Shown piece by piece: positions 8,636 to 16,488 of a stretch of DNA of 64,000 nucleotides. A program made the position numbers and the translations under genes. This stretch comes from Ewingella sp963519305 (lineage in GTDB: Bacteria > Pseudomonadota > Gammaproteobacteria > Enterobacterales > Enterobacteriaceae), in assembly GCA_963519305.1 (NCBI GenBank), contig CAUQMS010000008.1:62001-126000 (forward strand), read 5' to 3'. The stretch's first letter is position 1, and every line of letters starts with the position of its first letter. The notes beneath the pieces are model-generated. The model searched no databases, had not been told where the DNA came from, and saw only the letters and a list, made by a program, of their open reading frames with translations.

Positions 8636-9287
8636 GAAAAGGCAACTCCATAAGTATATTGTGGGGGTAACGACTGTGTTATCAATTGTATCATAAGCTG
8701 CTGGCCGACCGACATTTGGTTGTAAACGTGCTACAAAAACAGGCAGATGGAAGCTTTTTTTACAGCGGTAACGTCACAGTTATTTACAATCAAATATTAG
8801 GAATAAGTTTAAAGCATATAAATTCCCCCAAGCAGGGGGCTAAAGCGCTACCTTCGCTGCTATATAAACCGTGCAGTGATGGCGGGGTAAGATTTTTCCT
8901 CTTACAGGGGAGAATATTGCTCCTCTATGGTTATCCCTCTCCTCTTCCGTGAACACTTATAGCCACAGTGTGTAGGCGATTTACTTACATTATGCAGACG
9001 TTTTGTCGCTGTCATGTGGGGATTTAATTCAGTGCTGTAAGGCTTTGCGTTATAAAATTCTATGACCGTGTTAACAAAAAATCCGTCATCCACATATTGA
9101 AATTTCACTTATAGCCCCTAGATAAATAGGGCTCTAAAAGGCGGTTATATTTTTAGCAAAAAATGCAATTGAGGTTTTAAATGGTAAATTCCCGTCAAGT
9201 AAACAAATTGGCTATTGCAGAACGTTAAAGAGCAATCTATTATTACCTTAACAACGCCCCCCACCAATATAAATTGAGACTAGTATA
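8636..9287. other. AT-rich tdk/hns intergenic region
   Basis: A 650-bp region between divergent tdk and hns with no supportable gene; an 88-codon reading frame at 8686-8952 has no start signal and no family resemblance. It holds a small hairpin CCCCC-AAGCA-GGGGG at 8825-8839, a near-repeat CACTTATAGCC at about 8953 and 9105, and an imperfect hairpin around 9110-9136. The AT-rich character next to hns is consistent with H-NS autoregulation, a known property of hns promoters. No specific site could be proven. Confidence 0.6.
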
Positions 9288-9695
9288 ATGAGCGAAGCAT
9301 TAAAGATTCTGAACAACATCCGCACTCTGCGCGCACAAGCAAGAGAATGCACTCTGGAAACTCTGGAAGAGATGCTTGAGAAATTAGAAGTTGTAGTTAA
9401 CGAACGTCGTGAAGAAGATTCTCAGGCCGCTGTTGAGATCGAAGAACGTACTCGTAAACTGCAACAATATCGTGAAATGCTGATTGCTGACGGCATTGAT
9501 CCTAACGAATTGCTTCAAACCATGGCTGCTACCAAAGCAACTGGTAAAGCGAAGCGTGCTGCTCGTCCAGCTAAATACAAATATATTGATGAGAACGGCG
9601 AAAACAAAACCTGGACTGGCCAGGGTCGTACTCCTGCAGTGATTAAGAAAGCAATCGAAGAACAAGGTAAAAAGCTGGAAGATTTCCTGCTGTAA
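9288..9695 (+). CDS. hns: H-NS nucleoid-associated silencing protein
   Basis: H-NS binds curved AT-rich DNA, silences horizontally acquired genes and compacts the nucleoid. The 135-residue protein begins MSEALKILNNIRTLRAQAREC and has an N-terminal coiled-coil oligomerisation domain (about 1-65) with dense Glu/Arg/Leu heptads. A linker follows, then a C-terminal DNA-binding domain containing the TWTGQGRTPAVI AT-hook-like loop (about 109-120). Length and motifs identify H-NS rather than StpA or Hha. The ribosome site is weak (TTGAGACT before ATG), as in E. coli hns. It is followed by a clear terminator. Confidence 0.98.
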   Translation: MSEALKILNNIRTLRAQARECTLETLEEMLEKLEVVVNERREEDSQAAVEIEERTRKLQQYREMLIADGIDPNELLQTMAATKATGKAKRAARPAKYKYIDENGENKTWTGQGRTPAVIKKAIEEQGKKLEDFLL

Positions 9696-9728
9696 TATCC
9701 TATTACTGCTCTCGCTTAATACTTCTTG

Positions 9729-9756
9729 CAAACCCACCTTCACGGTGGGTTTTTTC
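9729..9756 (+). terminator. hns intrinsic terminator
   Basis: AACCCACC (9731-9738) and GGTGGGTT (9744-9751) form an 8-bp stem with loop TTCAC, followed by a T-run. Confidence 0.93.
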
Positions 9757-9874
9757 ATTTTTTCATACGCAGCGGTCATCTGCATTTTATCAAATAGATG
9801 AGCGCTGATAATCAGTTGTAGAATTATTCAACAGCCGTTTAAAGACCAGATCTGACTGGCCATAGTTAAGATGT

Positions 9875-9899
9875 AAAAAAGGCTGCCGAAGCAGCCTCT
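9875..9899 (-). terminator. uge-ugd operon terminator
   Basis: On the minus strand AGGCTGC-TTCG-GCAGCCT (9897-9880) is followed by six Ts. It lies just after the uge stop and ends the ugd-uge transcript. Confidence 0.92.
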
Positions 9900-9921
9900 C
9901 AATGCCCTCACATCAGCAGGT

Positions 9922-10929
9922 TTAGCTCTGATAGAACTCGCGATACCAGCTAACGAAGTTTTTTACACCCTGCTCTACCGGTGTTTCAGGCCTGAAATCA
10001 ATAGCCTCGTACAGCGGCTGTGTATCCGCACTGGTCTCAAGTACGTCGCCTGCCTGCATCGGCAGCATATTTTTACGAGCCTCGATACCGAGCGCAGCCT
10101 CCAGCGCGTGAATATAGGTCATCAGACTGATCGGATCGCTGTTGCCAATGTTGTATATCCGATAAGGCGCTGAACTGCCAGCCAATGAACCTTGTTCTAC
10201 TGTCCAGTTATTATCCGCGACAGGAACGACATCTTGCAGCCGAACCACCGTCTCAGCAATATCGTCGATATAAGTGAAGTCCCGGCGCATTTCGCCATGA
10301 TTATAAACGTCAATACTCTGCCCTGCGAGAATAGCTTTGGTGAACTTAAATAGGGCCATATCAGGGCGTCCTAATGGACCATAGACCGTAAAGAAGCGCA
10401 TGCCGGTAGTTGGCAGCCCATACAGATGAGAATAGCTGTGTGCCATAAGCTCGTTGGCTTTTTTAGTCGCGGCATACAACGAAATCGGATGGTCTACGGA
10501 GTCCTCGGTCGAAAAAGGTTGTTTTTTATTCAAACCATAGACAGAGCTCGAGGACGCATAGAGAAGATGCCCCACTTTATTATGGCGACATCCTTCCAGA
10601 ATGTTAACAAAACCAATCAGGTTTGAGTCTGCATAAGCCAGGGGGTTTTCGAGAGAATAACGAACCCCCGCCTGAGCGGCTAAATGGATCACCCGCTCAA
10701 ATTGTTGCGCCGCAAACAGATCGGCAATGCCACTACGATCGGCAAGATCTATTTTGATAAACTCAAAGCCCGGTTTATTTTCCAGCAACTTTAAGCGGGC
10801 TAATTTAAGGTTGACGTCATAGTAATCGTTAAGATTATCTATGCCCGTCACCTGATGCCCTTGGTCGAGCAGCCGTTGTGCTACAAAACATCCAATAAAG
10901 CCAGCGGCTCCTGTCACTAAAAACTTCAT
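9922..10929 (-). CDS. uge: UDP-glucuronate/galacturonate 4-epimerase (extended SDR)
   Basis: A NAD-dependent sugar-nucleotide epimerase that probably interconverts UDP-glucuronate and UDP-galacturonate for lipopolysaccharide core or capsule. The 335-residue extended short-chain dehydrogenase has the Rossmann motif GAAGFIG at residues 7-13, the catalytic S-Y-K set in SSSSVYG and SLYAATKK, and the family block RFFTVYGPLGRPDMALF. It closely resembles Klebsiella Uge from memory. It lies 9 bp downstream of ugd, which makes UDP-glucuronate, so the two genes form a short pathway. A different 4-epimerase specificity cannot be excluded from sequence alone. Confidence 0.88.
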   Translation of the reverse strand: MKFLVTGAAGFIGCFVAQRLLDQGHQVTGIDNLNDYYDVNLKLARLKLLENKPGFEFIKIDLADRSGIADLFAAQQFERVIHLAAQAGVRYSLENPLAYADSNLIGFVNILEGCRHNKVGHLLYASSSSVYGLNKKQPFSTEDSVDHPISLYAATKKANELMAHSYSHLYGLPTTGMRFFTVYGPLGRPDMALFKFTKAILAGQSIDVYNHGEMRRDFTYIDDIAETVVRLQDVVPVADNNWTVEQGSLAGSSAPYRIYNIGNSDPISLMTYIHALEAALGIEARKNMLPMQAGDVLETSADTQPLYEAIDFRPETPVEQGVKNFVSWYREFYQS

Positions 10930-10938
10930 AGGCTACCC

Positions 10939-12282
10939 TTACAGAACTGGATTAACAGACGCACCGCGCCCGATGGCATAGTAAGTGAAACCGCGTTTTT
11001 CAAGACGTTCGGGATCAAACAAATTACGCCCATCAAAGATAACCGGGTTTTTTAACGTTTTTTTGATCACATCAAAATCAGGCGCACGGAAATTTTGCCA
11101 TTCAGTACAGACAACCAGTGCATCTGCGCCGTGCAATGCGGCTTCTTTTGTGCCCATTAATTCTAAATCGTCACGATGTCCGTAAATACGTTGAGCCTCA
11201 TTCATGGCTTCGGGATCGTAGGCTTTAATTTTTGCTCCGGCGGCCCACAATTGTTCCATTAAAACCCGGCTTGAGGCTTCACGCATATCATCAGTATTGG
11301 GTTTGAATGAAAGCCCCCACAAAGCGAAGGTCTTACCTTGCAGGTTTTCACCAAAGTGACGATGAATAAACGCAGGCAATTTATACTTTTGCTGGAAATT
11401 AACTTCCTCAACCGCTTGTAACAGTTTCGGCTGGTAACCAATTTGTTCCGCGGTACGAATAAGTGCCTGAACATCTTTCGGGAAACATGAACCGCCGTAG
11501 CCGCAGCCAGGATATATAAAGTGATAGCCAATACGGGAATCAGAACCAATGCCCTGGCGCACTTTTTCAATATCAGCACCCAGTAATTCCGCCAGATTTG
11601 CCATTTCATTCATAAAGCTGATTTTGGTAGCTAACATGCAGTTAGCGGCATATTTGGTCAGCTCGGCACTGCGGATATCCATCAATATCATACGGTCATG
11701 ATTACGGTTGAACGGCTCATATAACTCACGGATAGGATCGATAGCATCCGGATTATCGGTGCCAATAACAATCCGATCCGGGCGCATACAGTCAGCGACG
11801 GCCGCGCCTTCTTTCAGAAATTCAGGATTCGAGATGACATTAAACGTGAGATCACAGCCACGTTTTTTGAGGGCTTCGCTCATGACCTGGCGAACTTTAT
11901 CGGCAGTCCCTACAGGGACAGTAGACTTGTCGATCACCACTTTGGGTTCAGTCATATATTGGGCGATGGTGCGGGCAACAGCGGTCACATATTTGAGATC
12001 GGCGGAACCGTCCTCATCCGGAGGCGTACCCACGGCGATAAACTGAATCTCAGCGTGCGCAACGCCGTCCTCTGCGTTGGTACTAAAGCGTAAACGCCCT
12101 GCTTCATAGTTCTGCTGGACCAACGGAGTGAGGCCGGGTTCGAAAATAGGGATTTGACCATTTTTCAGGTTTTCGACTTTTTTGGCGTCGACATCAATAC
12201 ACAACACTTCGTGTCCTACTTCAGCTAATACCGCAGCCTGGACCAGCCCAACATAACCGATTCCAAAAACCGTTACTTTCAT
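10939..12282 (-). CDS. ugd: UDP-glucose 6-dehydrogenase
   Basis: Ugd oxidises UDP-glucose to UDP-glucuronate with two NAD+. The product feeds UDP-galacturonate (through uge), capsule, colanic acid-like polymers and, in enterics, 4-amino-arabinose modification of lipid A. The 447-residue protein has the N-terminal Rossmann motif GIGYVG (residues 7-12), the catalytic cysteine in YPGCGYGGSCFPKD, and a C-terminal UDP-binding domain ending in VCTEWQNFRAPDF and IFDGRNLFDP. It is first in the ugd-uge pair. No operator could be identified upstream in the 200 bp before rssB. Confidence 0.95.
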   Translation of the reverse strand: MKVTVFGIGYVGLVQAAVLAEVGHEVLCIDVDAKKVENLKNGQIPIFEPGLTPLVQQNYEAGRLRFSTNAEDGVAHAEIQFIAVGTPPDEDGSADLKYVTAVARTIAQYMTEPKVVIDKSTVPVGTADKVRQVMSEALKKRGCDLTFNVISNPEFLKEGAAVADCMRPDRIVIGTDNPDAIDPIRELYEPFNRNHDRMILMDIRSAELTKYAANCMLATKISFMNEMANLAELLGADIEKVRQGIGSDSRIGYHFIYPGCGYGGSCFPKDVQALIRTAEQIGYQPKLLQAVEEVNFQQKYKLPAFIHRHFGENLQGKTFALWGLSFKPNTDDMREASSRVLMEQLWAAGAKIKAYDPEAMNEAQRIYGHRDDLELMGTKEAALHGADALVVCTEWQNFRAPDFDVIKKTLKNPVIFDGRNLFDPERLEKRGFTYYAIGRGASVNPVL

Positions 12283-12481
12283 CAGCGAATTCCTAATCTG
12301 TGATTTTCTATTTCGTACGTGAAAATGGCAAAAATTCTGTGGCGCAGTATAACAGCTTCGATGAGCAAGGCGCTTTCAAACACGTGCTTTGTCTAACTTT
12401 CAGAGAGGTCCAGAGGAATTTATAAGCAGTGTGGAAGGAGATATTTCAATATGGGTGAAACAAAATGATACATTTTAGAAG

Positions 12482-13495
12482 TCATTCACTGGACAACATG
12501 AGCCGCAAACGTCCGCCCGCCCCCCATACCTGACATTGAAATGCTTCACATCGCTGACTTATCTGGTTGGAGTAAGTTGACCCTGTGGTACCAAGCGGTA
12601 CGCCGTTACTCAACTGAATTTGGTTAGTGCCGGTGTTAACGTTGGCATGCAGCCCGGCACTCACCAAAATCAGATTTTTTTGTTCAGCGTGATAATAACC
12701 CAGCAGTAAAGGGAACTGACCTTCAAGACGCGCCTGTTTGAAGAGCTGGTTTACCTGTTTCAGCAAGGTCGACATTTGGGGTAACCTCTGTTGCTGACCG
12801 CTCAGATGTTCGCGCAGCAATCCGTTAAAAATGGCGCGCAGTAATAATGCCGCCAATACGCCGTTTTCTTTCGCCCGCGTAACATCCAGACAATAAAAAC
12901 CCAAATCTTTTGAAGAGAGCGCGGCAATATCCAGCACCAGTCCGGCATTCTCAGCCATCGTCAGTTGCCGGTAATTGATTCGGCAATTCGCCAGCGTTTG
13001 CTGCACAGGTGGCTGGAGCTCTTGCAACAACCTCGCGGCCTCTCTGGGGTTGCGGCATAGCGCTTCCCAGTCTTGCATTAGATCACTTTTTTGCAGAGCC
13101 TGAGATGTGAAGAGTTTAGGAAATAAACTGGCCAGCAGAGCATCACGCAAACGCTGGAGATCATTGATAGGTTTGAGCAGTACGTCTTCAACCCCCAGAC
13201 GCAGCATAGTTGCCACATCGGTCATTTTATCCGTGGCGGAAATCACCAGAACGGGGATCGTAATGCCTTGCAGACGTAAGTTTTCGACAAATTCAATGCC
13301 GCCCATTTCTGGCATCGCCAGATCGCATAAAATCAGGTCAGGAGGATAGTCTTCCACCAGCGCGAGCGCCTCAAGACCATTTGCTGCTTCAGTGAACGTC
13401 GCGCCCAATGAACTCACATACCCAGCGAGCACCGAACGGAAAACGGCTTCGTCTTCGACGATCAGAATGTGCTTGCTTGTAAGTGGCTTATCCAT
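12482..13495 (-). CDS. rssB: RssB, adaptor for ClpXP degradation of RpoS
   Basis: RssB is a response-regulator-type adaptor that brings the stationary-phase sigma factor RpoS to the ClpXP protease. The 337-residue protein has an N-terminal receiver domain (about 1-125) with acidic pocket EDE (14-16), the phospho-acceptor Asp58 in LCDLAMP, and the switch LVISAT. The C-terminal half (about 140-337) is the degenerate PP2C-like domain with LLQELQPPVQQ, VLDIAALSSKDLGFYCLDVTRA and GVPLGT, as in E. coli RssB. It lies 96 bp after rssA in the same direction, the conserved rssAB arrangement. Confidence 0.95.
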   Translation of the reverse strand: MDKPLTSKHILIVEDEAVFRSVLAGYVSSLGATFTEAANGLEALALVEDYPPDLILCDLAMPEMGGIEFVENLRLQGITIPVLVISATDKMTDVATMLRLGVEDVLLKPINDLQRLRDALLASLFPKLFTSQALQKSDLMQDWEALCRNPREAARLLQELQPPVQQTLANCRINYRQLTMAENAGLVLDIAALSSKDLGFYCLDVTRAKENGVLAALLLRAIFNGLLREHLSGQQQRLPQMSTLLKQVNQLFKQARLEGQFPLLLGYYHAEQKNLILVSAGLHANVNTGTNQIQLSNGVPLGTTGSTYSNQISQRCEAFQCQVWGAGGRLRLMLSSE

Positions 13496-13591
13496 CAGGG
13501 TCTCCCAGTAATTCTTCTCTTAATAGTGGCCCATAAAGCCTGATTTTGCTTGTCAGAATTGTCAGATTCCTTCAATGAATTTTTAAGTTAC

Positions 13592-14521
13592 TCAGAAATG
13601 TTTGTTTTTTATCAAAGGGAGTAACTGCTCTCTTTGTTTTTCTACTGCCAGCCTTCCTGCCTCAATTGCCTCTTCTGCACGATGAAAATCCAGCATGGAA
13701 ATTTGAGGACAATAAGGCTGTAAAATGACATCCGGCGGATCCCCGGCCATACGGTTTCGCTTCAAACGGTTTTCGAGAACCTGAATGGATGTCGACATGA
13801 TTTCCATCGCGGTCGGGCTGACATCTGGCCGTCTGACCCGCGGGCGAGATAACCGCTGGCGGATTTTATTGCGCCATCCCAGCTCTTTTTCATCCTGCAG
13901 AAGTTCCGGCGTCACGGGCGCAGAAAGAAGATCCTGATGCATCAGATGGGCATCATGTTGAAGATCGACGGCGATGACGATATCTGCCCCCAGTGCTCGC
14001 GTCAGTGAAACCGGCACCGGGTTCACCACCGCACCATCGACCAGCCAGTAGCCATTATACCAAACCGGTGCCAGAAGCCCGGGCATACTGCACGACGCGC
14101 GAACCGCCTGATGTAAATCACCCTGGGTCAGCCATAACTCTCGTCCGGTGCTAAGGTTGGTCGCCACGGTGCCAAACTTACTGTGGCATTGATCAAAATC
14201 GCTCACACGAATCAGTTGTCCGACAGCATTGAAGACGCGTTCACCGCGCAGTAAACCGCCGCGGCGCCAGGAAAAATCCATCAGCCGCAGAACGTCCCAG
14301 TAACTGAATGAGCGCACCCACGCTTCCATGGCAGGCAAGCGGCCACTGACATGCGCGGCGCCGACTAACGCCCCCACCGAACATCCGGCGACCACATCAA
14401 TTTGGATCCCCATCTCTTTCAGGGCATTGATGACCCCAATATGAGCCCAGCCTTTTGCTGCCCCTGCGCCAAGCGCCAGCCCGATCTTGAATTGCCTGCC
14501 CGTGCCTGTATTTGCTTCCAT
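13592..14521 (-). CDS. rssA: RssA, patatin-like phospholipase family protein
   Basis: A patatin-fold predicted lipid acyl hydrolase encoded ahead of rssB; its cellular substrate is not firmly known. Visible motifs are the oxyanion glycine-rich loop GLALGAGAAKGW, the nucleophile elbow GCSVG (GxSxG) and the dyad aspartate in LVDGAVVNP. I use the ATG at 14521 because GGAG sits 9 nt upstream and the resulting 309 residues are near E. coli RssA (301). An in-frame GTG at 14575 would add 18 residues without a good ribosome site. It is divergent from ychJ and co-oriented with rssB. Confidence 0.92.
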   Translation of the reverse strand: MEANTGTGRQFKIGLALGAGAAKGWAHIGVINALKEMGIQIDVVAGCSVGALVGAAHVSGRLPAMEAWVRSFSYWDVLRLMDFSWRRGGLLRGERVFNAVGQLIRVSDFDQCHSKFGTVATNLSTGRELWLTQGDLHQAVRASCSMPGLLAPVWYNGYWLVDGAVVNPVPVSLTRALGADIVIAVDLQHDAHLMHQDLLSAPVTPELLQDEKELGWRNKIRQRLSRPRVRRPDVSPTAMEIMSTSIQVLENRLKRNRMAGDPPDVILQPYCPQISMLDFHRAEEAIEAGRLAVEKQREQLLPLIKNKHF

Positions 14522-14657
14522 TTCTGCTGACTCCAGCCCGCTGGCTTGTGATTGATCGTGCAAGTGCGTTGTCACCCGGTAAGATTGTTAGGTAACATAT
14601 CGCGATCATGCATTCAATAGCGCAGTCAGCGCTGTTTAAGCCCATTCAGGAGTTACT

Positions 14658-15122
14658 TTGTCACATCCCTGCCCTTGTGGAAGCGGTGCAGCGTTTGAAA
14701 AGTGTTGCCAACCTTTTCTGCTTAACGCACGTTCTGCACCAACCCCATCCGCCCTGATGCGTTCGCGCTACAGCGCATACGTCATGAAAGATGCCGATTA
14801 TCTGGTTGAAACCTGGCATCCCGACTGCCAGCCCACCCGCTGGCGTACAAGCCTGCAAGAAGGGTTCGCCAATACAGAGTGGCTCGGGTTGAATGTCATT
14901 GCCCAACAAGAGGGGAAAAACAGTGATGAAGGCTATGTAGAGTTTGCCGCACGCTTTCAGGAAGCTGGAGCTGAAGATACCCATCTGGTCCACGAACGTT
15001 CGCGCTTTCTTCGTATGAATGAACGCTGGTACTATATTGACGGAGTCAAACCACAGACTGGCAGAAACGACGCCTGCCCTTGCGGTTCCGGCAAAAAATA
15101 TAAGAAGTGCTGCGGCCGCTAA
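14658..15122 (+). CDS. ychJ: YchJ, SEC-C motif protein
   Basis: A small cytoplasmic protein of unknown function with zinc-binding SEC-C motifs at both ends: CPCGSGAAFEKCC at residues 4-16 and CPCGSGKKYKKCCGR at the C-terminus. The centre contains the family block MRSRYSAYVMKDADYLVETWHP. The start is a TTG supported by a strong AGGAG 5 nt upstream, and the 154-residue length fits E. coli YchJ (152). It lies between rssA and purU as in E. coli. Confidence 0.93.
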   Translation: MSHPCPCGSGAAFEKCCQPFLLNARSAPTPSALMRSRYSAYVMKDADYLVETWHPDCQPTRWRTSLQEGFANTEWLGLNVIAQQEGKNSDEGYVEFAARFQEAGAEDTHLVHERSRFLRMNERWYYIDGVKPQTGRNDACPCGSGKKYKKCCGR

Positions 15123-15197
15123 CTCTGCCTGGCGGACATTTCGCACACTCATTACTACATTACGAATTTCGACGCACAGGACAGGATCCTCAACGCC

Positions 15198-16046
15198 ATG
15201 CCGCAACAGAATGTACAAACCAAGGTATTACGCACCATTTGCCCTGACGCTAAGGGCCTGATCGCCAAGATCACCAATATTTGCTATAAACATGAACTGA
15301 ATATCGTGCAGAACAACGAGTTCGTCGATCACCGCACCGGCCGGTTCTTCATGCGCACCGAGCTTGAGGGTATTTTCAACGACAACACATTGCTAGCCGA
15401 TCTCGACAGCGCACTGCCGAAAGGTTCTGTTCGCGAACTGCACAGCACAGGTCGCCGCCGCATTGTTATTCTGGTTACCAAAGAAGCCCATTGTCTGGGC
15501 GATCTGCTGATGAAATCCGCCTATGGCGGTCTGGATGTAGAAATTGCAGCCGTCATCGGCAACCATGACACCCTGCAAAATCTGGTCGAGCGCTTTGATA
15601 TTCCGTTTCATCTGGTCAGCCATGAAGGTCTGACCCGCGAACAACATGACAGCGCCATGATGGAACAAATCGATCAGTATCAGCCTGACTATGTAGTTCT
15701 GGCGAAATACATGCGCGTTCTGACACCGGGTTTTGTTCAGCACTATCCGCATCAGGTGATCAACATTCACCACTCATTCTTACCGGCCTTTATCGGTGCG
15801 CGCCCGTATCAACAGGCTTACGAGCGCGGGGTGAAAATCATCGGCGCGACGGCGCATTACGTCAATGACAGCCTTGATGAAGGCCCGATCATCATGCAAG
15901 ACGTCATTAATGTCGATCACACCTACACCGCAGAAGACATGATGCGTGCAGGCCGTGACGTCGAGAAAAACGTCCTCAGCCGTGCGCTCTACCATGTTCT
16001 TGCCCAACGTGTGTTTGTTTACGGAAACCGTACCGTTATTCTGTAA
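15198..16046 (+). CDS. purU: PurU, formyltetrahydrofolate deformylase
   Basis: PurU hydrolyses 10-formyl-tetrahydrofolate to formate and tetrahydrofolate, balancing one-carbon pools and supplying formate for PurT in purine synthesis. The 282-residue protein has an N-terminal ACT regulatory domain (about 8-85; methionine/glycine sensing in E. coli) and a C-terminal formyl-transferase-like hydrolase domain. The active-site block NIHHSFLPAFIGARPY and the conserved DEGPIIMQDV are present. It is nearly identical to E. coli PurU except for the first residues. Its 3' side leads into tRNA-Tyr, as in E. coli. Confidence 0.97.
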   Translation: MPQQNVQTKVLRTICPDAKGLIAKITNICYKHELNIVQNNEFVDHRTGRFFMRTELEGIFNDNTLLADLDSALPKGSVRELHSTGRRRIVILVTKEAHCLGDLLMKSAYGGLDVEIAAVIGNHDTLQNLVERFDIPFHLVSHEGLTREQHDSAMMEQIDQYQPDYVVLAKYMRVLTPGFVQHYPHQVINIHHSFLPAFIGARPYQQAYERGVKIIGATAHYVNDSLDEGPIIMQDVINVDHTYTAEDMMRAGRDVEKNVLSRALYHVLAQRVFVYGNRTVIL

Positions 16047-16057
16047 TACGCTCAGCG

Positions 16058-16086
16058 GCGGTGCTTTTTGTACAGAGAAGCACCGC
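16058..16086. repeat. Stem-loop after purU
   Basis: GCGGTGCTT (16058-16066) and AAGCACCGC (16078-16086) form a perfect 9-bp stem with an 11-nt loop. The T-rich part is in the loop, and the flank after the stem on the plus strand is A-rich, so it is not a classical terminator for purU. It probably shields the purU mRNA 3' end. Confidence 0.65.
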
Positions 16087-16132
16087 TGCGTGTAAAAAAA
16101 CATCAAACGAACATTTTTATCAGTTTCAGCAC

Positions 16133-16167
16133 TTTACAGCTTCGTTTCATTTGATATGATGCGCCCC
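16133..16167 (+). promoter_or_regulatory. tRNA-Tyr promoter with stringent discriminator
   Basis: The -35 TTTACA (16133-16138) and -10 TATGAT (16155-16160) are 16 bp apart, followed by the GC-rich discriminator GCGCCCC (16161-16167). This matches the well-studied E. coli tyrT promoter from memory. The discriminator is the hallmark of ppGpp/DksA-repressed stable RNA promoters. Confidence 0.9.
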
Positions 16168-16243
16168 GTTCACCGGAATAGCCGACGCAGTGAATAAAGT
16201 TATCGCAATATGTAGTACACAATTCGAAATCCACGAATTTCGT

Positions 16244-16328
<85 letters not shown>

Positions 16329-16432
16329 TCTCAAATACCTCTGCTTTGCCTTCAAAAAACCATTCTAAAGAAAAACAGATCGGGATGGATAAAGAATCCT
16401 CGACCCGAAGATTCAAGCCGGGCTTCTACTCT

Positions 16433-16488
16433 CCTAATTTCCTCATTTCCTCATTTCCTCATTTCCTAATTTCCTAATTTCCTAATTT
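16433..16488. repeat. Octanucleotide tandem repeat (7 units)
   Basis: Seven head-to-tail copies of CCTNATTT (CCTAATTT once, CCTCATTT three times, CCTAATTT three times) followed by one decayed unit to 16496. The stop codon of the adjacent ABC exporter (16482-16484) lies inside the seventh unit. Such microsatellites are uncommon in enteric chromosomes and may vary in copy number between strains. Confidence 0.9.

Noticed and set aside
8686..8952. 88-codon ORF between tdk and hns
   Set aside because: No ribosome site, no recognisable family, and it covers the regulatory DNA of hns.
14661..15218. 185-codon minus-strand frame over ychJ
   Set aside because: ychJ has both SEC-C motifs and a strong ribosome site; the opposite frame is a shadow.
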